Source of the DNA: Siphonodentalium dalli
Lineage: Eukaryota; Mollusca; Scaphopoda; Gadilida; Siphonodentaliidae
DNA: 64,000 nt
NCBI GenBank assembly: GCA_032622095.1
Contig: CP136065.1
Span: 63,099,094-63,163,093, forward strand
Direction of reading: 5' to 3'
The notes beneath the pieces were generated by a model. The model had not been told where the DNA came from. It did not search any database and saw only the letters and a program-made list of their open reading frames with translations. A program made the translations under genes and the position numbers. Numbering within the stretch: the first letter of the stretch is position 1; the number at the start of each line of letters is the position of its first letter. Below are positions 56,330 to 64,000 of this stretch, one piece after another.

Positions 56330-56830
56330 GGATTATGGAGTGATGATGGTGATAATGCTAATAATGACGGAGTGGGCGACGACGACAATGAATAATATGA
56401 TAACGATGATGAGACGGACTATGATAAAGATGACAACTTCGACGATGACGGCGACGGAGATGATGACGACGAAAATGACGAATATAGCGACGATGAGGGA
56501 CATGGTCACGAGAACGATGATAGGGACGACGTCGATGTGTACGAGAACGACGACAATGATGCCGACTAATGCTACTGATGATGACGATGACGATGACTAA
56601 ATTGACAAAGGTAGGAGTGAATATGACGATGTTTACAACGACGACTATGATGATGATTGACGATACTGACGACAAGGCGACAATGATGATGATGATGATG
56701 ATGATATTGATGATGATGATGTTGATGATGATGATGATGATGATGATAACGATGATGATGATGGTGATGATGATGATGACGATGATGATGATTATGATGA
56801 TGATACTGAGGATGATTATTATTATGACGA
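56330..56830. repeat. GAT/GAC-rich simple repeat region
   Basis: Imperfect (GATGAC)n and (GATGAT)n runs, purest at 56680-56815. They yield Met/Asp/Thr-rich frames on plus and His/Ile/Val-rich frames on minus that are artefacts. The region lies just upstream of the mucin-like exon. Confidence 0.85.
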
Positions 56831-56897
56831 TATAAATTATATATATGTATTTGACAATTCTTTCTTTTGTAAATATGTCTCTTTATCAATATCTATT

Positions 56898-57401
56898 ATG
56901 GATCAGACATCACAACCAGCATCATCAGCGACAACACCGCCGCCACAATCAACACAAGCCCCACAACCACCAACACCAGCGCTAACACCACTACCACCAT
57001 CACCACAGGAAACAACACCAATAACAACTACAACAACAAGATCGAATACTGAAACAAATACTACTAATATAGGGAACACAACTACATCGACTACAGCAAC
57101 AACGACTACCGAAGGAATGACAACGGAAGTGACAGCGACGACCACCACACCACCCGCCGACACGACAACAGAGAGGCCTATATGTCCAGTGTTGGCGACG
57201 CCAAAATTGACCCAAACGTTCAGAGGTAACAACTATATTATTACCAGAAGATTCCTGCGGGAACATTGTCATAACGACAATTGTCCGCCTGTCCCAGGCC
57301 GTCCCGATATGTGTAACTGTGATGCATTATCACATCTTCGCACAACTACATGTAGCATGCTAGAATATTCAAACTTATGTAAATTGTTGCAGGCTTGCTG
57401 A
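56898..57401 (+). CDS. mucin-like terminal exon: Thr/Pro-rich region plus 8-Cys C-terminal domain
   Basis: 167 codons to TGA 57399-57401. Residues 1-93 are almost entirely Thr, Pro, Ser and Ala ('SATTPPPQSTQAPQ', runs of Thr), as in O-glycosylated mucin stalks. Residues 94-167 form a compact domain with eight Cys (96, 124, 129, 139, 141, 152, 161, 167): 'RPICPVLATPKLTQTF', 'REHCHNDNCPPVPGRPDMCN', 'TTCSMLEYSNLCKLLQAC'. I do not recognise this domain. There is no signal peptide, so this is probably the last exon of a secreted protein. An acceptor may lie just before ('tatggatcag', AG at 56906-56907), which would make the ATG at 56898 intronic. The paralogue at 6652-7215 is broken. Confidence 0.65.
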   Translation: MDQTSQPASSATTPPPQSTQAPQPPTPALTPLPPSPQETTPITTTTTRSNTETNTTNIGNTTTSTTATTTTEGMTTEVTATTTTPPADTTTERPICPVLATPKLTQTFRGNNYIITRRFLREHCHNDNCPPVPGRPDMCNCDALSHLRTTTCSMLEYSNLCKLLQAC

Positions 57402-57973
57402 ATGTTTGCAACATGCATATAAATGACATGAAAGATCGTGTATGACATTTATAACAGTTTTGACATTTTCAACATATATCGATTTGTGGTGTTATCCCTT
57501 TAAAATTATTCAAACGTATGGGGTTGAATATTTGCAGCATTGGTATACATATATTTGATGCGACGTTCGAATTCGGAAAAAAAAGTTATGACCGTTTCTG
57601 ATTGGAATAGTTTGGTTAGTGACATAATGCAGTGAACTCCTCCCACATCTTTGACTTCATCTGGTTAAAGCTCATCAACATGCTGATGAATTGTAGTAGC
57701 ACGTTTATGGTTAGTGCAAACGTTAAGACGATCGCGATGAAAAAAACAACAGATACACCCACTTATATTTCAATATTATTTTGCCATTAGTCTGAGTGGG
57801 GTCATCCCACTTTGCAGACACCTATTGTTTTCGGTAGGTTAGGGTAGAGGTGTGAATAATCCTCTTAATGACTACTTAGGCCCTTCCTAGTTGGTTTGAT
57901 TGGATTCGGTTTTTTTTCTGCCCTTTTGATTATGGGAAATAACGGAGATTTGGGTTGCATTTATTTAATAAAT

Positions 57974-58104
57974 AGAGCATGGCTTGGAGTGAAATACGCC
58001 GATATAGTGCATAGTGAGGTTGTGTAGTTCACGACGCGAAGCGGAGTGAACTACACAACCGCACTATGCACTATATCGGCGTATTTCACGACAAGTCATG
58101 CTCT
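57974..58104. mobile_element. hairpin with 59-bp arms and 13-bp loop (foldback element)
   Basis: The arms 57974-58032 and 58046-58104 are near-perfect reverse complements: 'gaaatacgccgatatagtgc' in the left, 'gcactatatcggcgtatttc' in the right. The loop is 'gacgcgaagcgga'. There are only about four mismatches (for example catgGCttGgag versus catgACttGtcg). It is absent from copy A of the segmental duplication, so it was inserted after the duplication or lost from A. Confidence 0.85.
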
Positions 58105-58143
58105 AATTATTATATTGTATCGAACAAATGCAGAAATTACAAA

Positions 58144-58267
58144 CCTCATTATAATTTACTGAATGTAAGTCTCTCTAAACCTCATTATAATTTACTGAAT
58201 GTAAGTCTCTCTAAACCTCATTATAATTTACTGAATGTAAGTCTCTCTAAACATCATTATAATTTAC
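58144..58267. repeat. 36-bp tandem repeat, 3.4 units
   Basis: Three exact 36-bp units start at 58144, 58180 and 58216, with a partial one at 58252. Each runs from 'cctcattataatttactgaa' to 'gtctctctaaa'. They read as a 12-residue repeat in frame, but the frame has no start or family features. They lie 40 bp after the hairpin. Confidence 0.9.
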
Positions 58268-58663
58268 CTTTGTAATTTTGATTTAGCAGTAGGAAACTAC
58301 TATTTTCAACTTTTACTAAGTTCAGACAATTGATGTTCGCCTTACTGAAGCTTTAATTTGGATCAGCGGCGAAATAACAAGTAATTTCAGAACAAATTTG
58401 ATGTAGTGTTCGTTACTATTTTTAGTAGTCAAAACTACATATGCATAGTGCACGATGGGAGAGACTTGAAGGCGTAGTATACAACTACGACTAATAGAGT
58501 CGAGAAGCCAACCAATCGGAAAGCTTGATTTCAATAACAAAGTCACGTGAGATACAATATGACTGTTTATTAGTTATGGATAATATAAAATGCATGCACA
58601 TATTATAACACAAAAACATGAGGTACAAACATTAACGAATTAGAAACAATGACAACAACATGC

Positions 58664-58810
58664 TCAGTGACCGCATAACTTGGCCATTTCGTCCAGGAAC
58701 TCTATTTCGTCTATTTCGCCTGCCAAGTACACTCTCTTGAAATGCCGTCTTGAATTTTCCAAGTCACGATACTTTCTTTTCTGTGGGTTCACTTTGCCGC
58801 CCGCACTTAT
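58664..58810 (-). CDS. probable terminal exon (48 residues) of an unknown gene
   Basis: On the minus strand, an acceptor 'ggtaaaatattacag' (AG at 58812-58811) is followed by a phase-0 open frame of 48 codons to TAA at 58666-58664. It encodes 'ISAGGKVNPQKRKYRDLENS', a basic helix 'RRHFKRVYLAGE', an acidic 'IDEIEFLDEMAKL' and 'CGH' at the end. The composition is protein-like and unlike the neighbouring repeats. A polyadenylation-like AATAAA on the minus strand lies near 58565, about 100 bp downstream. I do not recognise the family; it could be a host gene or a decayed transposon gene. Its upstream exons would lie to the right and were not found. Confidence 0.4.
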   Translation of the reverse strand: MSAGGKVNPQKRKYRDLENSRRHFKRVYLAGEIDEIEFLDEMAKLCGH

Positions 58811-59404
58811 CTGTAATATTTTACCAAGCATCGCTAATCTTGTCAACCGGTAGAAATGGGATAATTACATTAGGGCTAAAGCGGACATTGAGCATGTATA
58901 GGAATTTTGTCTCGGCAAGGTATTACGTCGTGCAAAAACATTTAGTGATATGTCCAACTGAAAATTCACGTTTATGCTGATAGTTATTACTTATTTGTAA
59001 TTATAATGAATAATTGTCATTCCTGACATAAGTATAAATACATTTGTGCAAATCACATACTTTTATAAATCGGTTCGCGATTTCTATGTTTGTGATTCGG
59101 ACCAAATATATGTATACAGTGTAAGGACATAAGGAAATGAAGCCTGAACATATGGTCGATTTCATGCACGAATGATTATTGTGCAATAAAATTACCCAGT
59201 TACCATGGGGGTCACAAACAGGCTGGTAGAATGGTTATTGGCACGCGCTTAATTAACGCGATGTACACGCTTATAATAAATATATTTTGACATGATAACA
59301 CCCAATCAGCCACTCCCACCTCAGATACGCCGTCAATCGAGAGTATTGGTAAGTCCGCCAATTGAGCAGATTATTGTAAACCGCGCTCCAGAAAAGACGG
59401 ATTC

Positions 59405-62400
59405 GTCCTTTCATGTCTAGACTCATTAAACCCAGTTTTTTTCTGAAATATGGTTATAGTTATCGGCTTAAGGCTATTATGAAACGCCAACAAAAATGAT
59501 CGAAATTGACACAAAACTTTCCTAGTATACGTTACAGGTATGAGTGCTTCTCGCTTATACATTTCCAATCAAAATATGCTCGTTAACTTAATTGTCTATT
59601 TTCGCTGTCGATAGAACGCGGCGATCCGCATTATGCAATATGATTGTTTAGTGCGACGCTATATAGACACCACTGCTAAATTTGTCTTCCTGGACCGGGT
59701 TTAAACCTGATATAATTAATGTGTCAATTAGTCCCGCGGTCTCGAGTTCAGTGGCGGTTCGATGCATTTTTAATAGAGTGGGGCGCCATATCACTATATA
59801 TGGATCATGCGAAGCATCATCCCCATCGACTAGTGGCGAGTTGGGGTATATCCTCGTGACGACTGTTAAGGGTTATGTGGTATCTTCGGGTTGACCTCTG
59901 GTATTACATTTAAACATTCCGCATTCCCTATTCACTTCATTCCGGGTAAACTGTGCGACAAACAAGTTAGCAATTTATTGAATACACAATCCACTGAGCT
60001 CTGTTTACACAAAATAACGATGGGAAGAGAGGATATCTGGTAAACAAACAGCAATGAATAGACTACTAACAACCAGCAAACAGGTCTGCACTTAAATCGA
60101 TACACACTGAAGTGACCATCACAGGGCTGGTTCATTATAACAACGACAAGATACGATAATCTCTTGTTTTAGGAACGCTTGACTGTATTACATGCTAAAG
60201 GTTTTCTTGACGTGAATGAACCAAACTCTCAGTGTTATCTTGCATAAATGTACACATTGTCAACGTTACAGGTACTGTTCTATGAATAGATTTTGTTTCG
60301 TCCCAGTAATTGAATTACACTCCTTTGCGGCATGCCGAAAACAATCACAACGACCATCGCAGGTCCTGTCACGCACGTATGTCAGTCGATGCATATCTGT
60401 ACATTCCGTCAAGTATCTCGCTGAATGTTGACCAAACTAAGAAATCAATAGAAAATACACCCCACAGGTTAAAATTATTTTACATGGAGTATATTGCGTA
60501 TTTGTGTGGTCTTGTCGGTGTCAATGTAGCTTGTTCTCGATGCGTGCGATATACCTGTCAAACGTTTTTTTATGTAACTTACATTATATCAGCTATATAA
60601 CCCTCGATTAACTTTCATCTCGATATGAGTAAATCAGCATGCAAATCATCAACACGATTATACATTATATCATGTAGATTGAGTTGCTTATCATATTATC
60701 CAGCTCAAAATAGAGGGGATGCGCGCCGATTGCGCCCACTAGATCCGCCCTTGGATTTTTAATTAGGGTTTTAGCTTTCGGTTTAAACCGAGATGTCGAT
60801 GACGGATACGGCCATGGAGTTTAGAACAACCGGATTACGACATTTCATCATATCAACATGAAGATTGTTCCTTGTTAGACAATTCATGTTATGGTAAATC
60901 TGAAGAGCGGGTTTCACATATTACCTACGAAACACTTAAAACAGCAGACAAATTGTTATGTGTTTGGTAAGCTTTTTCCCAGTATATAAAGCCTATAGAT
61001 CGGTATTTCGTTTATGTATCGACTAATAATGGTGTAGATTAGTAACGACATTTTTCACTTCATGACTGGAAAATGTGTACATATACACATACATGTACAT
61101 ATTGCTTTTATATGCAGATCCACTCTGAAATTTCACTTTACCACGCCCTGTACTGTGTTTTCAGAATTGAAAGAGCGTGTAGTGATTATATCGAAAATAC
61201 TAGCAGGGTGACCCGGAGTTGCCCATGTTAAAGTGGTGTGGGACCCTCTGCTGCCGAAATTTATAATGATCTTTCTCAAAGTTGTCATTCTCAAAAATGT
61301 TGTACCCAAATGGGCACCACAAATGTCATTTTTATACCAGACTGGTCGTTGAGACTCGATCTTGAGGTGAACCTAAACCAAATTATTAGTAAGCTGTTCT
61401 TGATGCCATTTTGTCGGTCAGAATCGTGGAACATGTCGAAAATCCGCTAAAATTCGCTTCGAGAAGCCTATTCTGCAGCTCTTTGAAATAGCGTCCTATT
61501 TATGTTTTTTGTGTCAATGTTTCTGTTCCTTATTAGTCCAGTCAATCTGATGGAAAGAAGCAGCCAACCGTCAACAAATAGCTATACAATGTCATTTGGT
61601 GTTTTCGAATGTGACTCTTTAAAATGTTTTATCAATTCTGGTTTCCCCTCACCAATTCCTGCCCGAACGGTGTCCCATTTAATCACAAACTATTAGGTTC
61701 TTCGATCGAAATCACGAAGACAATGATATATTAGTTTGGTGAAACCGGCGACAATTTTTGTCCAGTTTTTGTACCCCTCTCAGCCCAATCCCTGATTCAA
61801 TTGGCGCCACTTTTGGCAACTTTAAACCACAACATAATATTCCTTTTATCACGAATATGACTATATATATATGTTTCCTGGAAATCGACGACTGATCTAT
61901 TTTAGAGCCCGTCCCATCCATCATCCCTGACCCAAACGGCACCAATTTGGCGCATTTAAACCGCTTTAAAATTTCTGGTATTATGGAGAAGAATAAATAT
62001 TTTTAGACCTGTGGTCTCATGTTTAAACTACGGTTTTAGCTGTCAAAAGCCTATTTTATTATTAACCATGTAGTTTTTTTTTTTAGTTATGACTCAATAT
62101 TTTAAGTTCGATAAACTACAATCAGGGAAATTATGTTTGATTTTGTGAATTGATTTGCATACAATCATAGATATAACTTTTTATTTTAATTGGGATTTTT
62201 CTATTTGATTGTTATATTCCAGATTGTGGTTCGTAAATTTTGAACGAAATCTACTTTTTAGCAAAGACAAAACGAAACATTTTCGTAAGTTTTAAAGAAT
62301 AATAAGCATATTTTAAAAGCAGAGAAATCGATCGTCTAGAAATAACAAATTGACAACCTAAATTGTAATACAAAAACGTTATACTATAAATTTGACACAT

Positions 62401-62500
62401 TATTTAGCTATACATATGACAGTGTGTACTGATATCGTCTTTCGAGAAACGTGTAAAAGGATGCGTTCACACAATGACAAGTTTGCTTGAAAATCTGTCA
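59405..62500. other. non-coding interval in and beyond copy B
   Basis: No gene is supported in 59405-61150. 61158-62055 corresponds to copy-A sequence. Open frames at 60216-60600 and 61502-61696 lack hallmarks. Confidence 0.4.
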
Positions 62501-62582
62501 GTTTACCAAGTCAGATGATCGCATAATATATATAGGCGTCTGTTTACCAAGTCAGATGATCGCATAATATATATAGGTGTCA
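62501..62582. repeat. 41-bp exact tandem duplication
   Basis: 'gtttaccaagtcagatgatc' through 'gcataatatatataggcgtc/ggtgtc' is repeated head to tail, with a single base difference. Confidence 0.9.
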
Positions 62583-64000
62583 TTTTCCCATTGTTGACCA
62601 ACACGTTCCATATCCAGGGTGTGACGGCGGGGTTGGTGAGTTGCAGGTGTCCATCCCCCAACTTTCATTGAACATTGCAGTAGTTGGATCCCCAACACAA
62701 GATCATTTGATAACCCACACTAAAATTATTCTAGTTTAGTGTGAAATTTTGTTGTTTTATACCAAAAGTCGAATATTTTCTTAGTTTCGGTTGCATTGTT
62801 TCGATTGTAATGGCCATATTTTGCTGCTGAACTGTGGTTACTATATGCCAGTCACCTGCGCCGCTCTCTACCTCGAAGGACTGCTGGTAACAGATGAAAC
62901 CCATCAACCCAATATTTGTATTGGACGTGATATCAATTTCACCAACTTAGAGCGAGTTGCATATTTTATACTACATGTAGTAAGGCAACATAAGGTTCTA
63001 TTCCCGTAAAGAATGTAACGATTTCGATAAGTTTTTAGAGTTAAAGTTTTTGAACTCTTTAATATTCGTTGAGGTAAAATACCGAATGAGACCTATTCGT
63101 ATGTCTAATACTTATATCGACATTTAGCCAGGTGCAGCACACGAACGTGTAACTTGTCCCGTGTATGCAATTGACAATGACAGTCACCTGACTCTCTTGA
63201 CCATTTCGTCTACACATACATGGTCAAACCGTTCAGTAATGTTATGTCAACTGTGTAGGACAACATATCCTCGCGTAAATACGCATATAATCGACCTATC
63301 ATGTTAAATAGGTACATAATGTGATTATTTGATTCTGAAATATGCAGATAATGGACTCTTACCAGTTATTTCGTTTTATTGCGCGGCCACAATGAAACCA
63401 CACGTTAAAGACCGTACACCTGAAAGGTAGTGAGTTAACTTATTTGTGTAATTGTCCGCACCATAGGTCCCCAGAACCAAAATTGACCCACCCCAATAGT
63501 ACTTAGTCCTATAGAAAGGAATCCATCTTGGCCGTGCCTAATATTTTTTCAAAGTCCAAAAACAGGTTCAAAATACACAAGAACAATATTTGTTACATAA
63601 ATGCCTCATGTATAGGTAAAAGGATATTTTATTACTCTTCAATTTAATGTATCCCGTGTAAAAATTGGTTTAGATAAACTCCGGTTATGAGCACAGGTCT
63701 GACGCAAACCGGCTGTAAAGTTTCAATCGTTCGATATGGTGTCCGCTCAACTGGGTCAAAGAGACATATTTTTACACCGACTTGCGCTTCAAAAACACAC
63801 TCATCAGTAAGTAGAATGTATATGTATATATCACACATCACTAGAAGCGGAATTGTTTACTGACCCACCACCCAGATCAATCACGCCAAATCACGGCATC
63901 GTATCTCTCATATTTATTGAAAAAATCAGTTTCAAAGACCCGACAACAAATTAAAAAAATTCAAAAGCAACCACAGTCTACTGTGAGTACTATTTTTAGT
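62583..64000. other. non-coding right end of window
   Basis: Nothing recognisable. The open frames at 62791-63009 (plus) and 63644-63841 (minus) have no family features. Confidence 0.4.

Larger units (their letters stand above)
56890..62056. repeat. segmental duplication, copy B (partner 6.65-13.1 kb)
   Basis: Collinear partner of copy A; matching blocks are listed there. Copy-B-specific sequence: 57796-58900 (hairpin, 36-bp repeats and a minus-strand exon) and 59405-61150. No LINE relic interrupts copy B at the site where copy A has 3.4 kb extra (copy B junction near 59105-59130). Confidence 0.65.

Noticed and set aside
56340-56889. Met/Asp/Thr-rich and His-rich open frames
   Set aside because: Produced by (GATGAC)n and (GATGAT)n simple repeats.
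1-64000. tRNA, rRNA or other structured RNA genes
   Set aside because: Scanned by eye for box-B-like GGTTCRAATCC and rRNA signatures; none convincing. A covariance-model search would be decisive.

Overview
The window looks like AT-rich genomic DNA of an invertebrate animal. A mollusc or another lophotrochozoan is my best guess, but this is an inference. The signs are split genes with GT/AG junctions, a fibrinogen-related domain (FReD) exon, a PAN/apple-like secretory exon, a Thr/Pro-rich mucin-like exon, and animal-type retroelements: a Ngaro/DIRS-like tyrosine-recombinase element, and a CR1/L2-like LINE with an SGNH-like ORF, a 2A peptide, a PHD finger, an endonuclease and an RT. I see no bacterial operons, no tRNA or rRNA genes and no CRISPR array. 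Most of the 64 kb is non-coding and built from decayed repeats.

Layout. 0-6.5 kb: degenerate tandem repeats and a 5'-truncated LINE (2.8-3.5 kb). 6.6-13.1 kb: copy A of a segmental duplication. It carries a broken mucin-like gene and a 3.4-kb insertion with two LINE relics in opposite orientation. 13.1-15.4 kb: a 21-bp minisatellite. 17.2-19.5 kb: one intact terminal FReD exon followed by three decayed tandem copies, with a perfect-looking hairpin element between two of them. 21.4-23.2 kb: a broken LINE ORF1 and a pair of ~203-bp direct repeats. 24.5-25.1 kb: a TTAA-flanked MITE. 25.9-31.9 kb: the Ngaro-like element (Gag, RT, RNase H, tyrosine recombinase, SGNH hydrolase). 31.6-32.2 kb: a 278-bp-arm inverted repeat. 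32.2-37.2 kb: a nearly full-length LINE. 37.2-38.1 kb: the second Ngaro terminal repeats and a second LINE 3' UTR. 38-50 kb: dispersed and tandem repeats without a recognisable gene. 50.3-50.6 kb: a PAN-like 5' exon with a clean splice donor. 54.3-56.2 kb: a tandem duplication. 56.9-62.1 kb: copy B of the segmental duplication, with the intact mucin-like terminal exon, a hairpin element, 36-bp repeats and a minus-strand terminal exon.

How it fits together. Probable host coding sequence is limited to four exons: the FReD, PAN-like and mucin-like exons (+), and a 48-residue terminal exon at 58.7 kb (-). The retroelements are complete enough to name their domains, but each carries stops or frameshifts, so these copies are inactive. 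The two main elements are interleaved: the LINE lies between the first and second sets of Ngaro terminal repeats, and LINE 3' UTR sequence flanks the second set on both sides. All coordinates were read by eye; similarity statements come from direct comparison of segments within the window and from family knowledge, not from a search.
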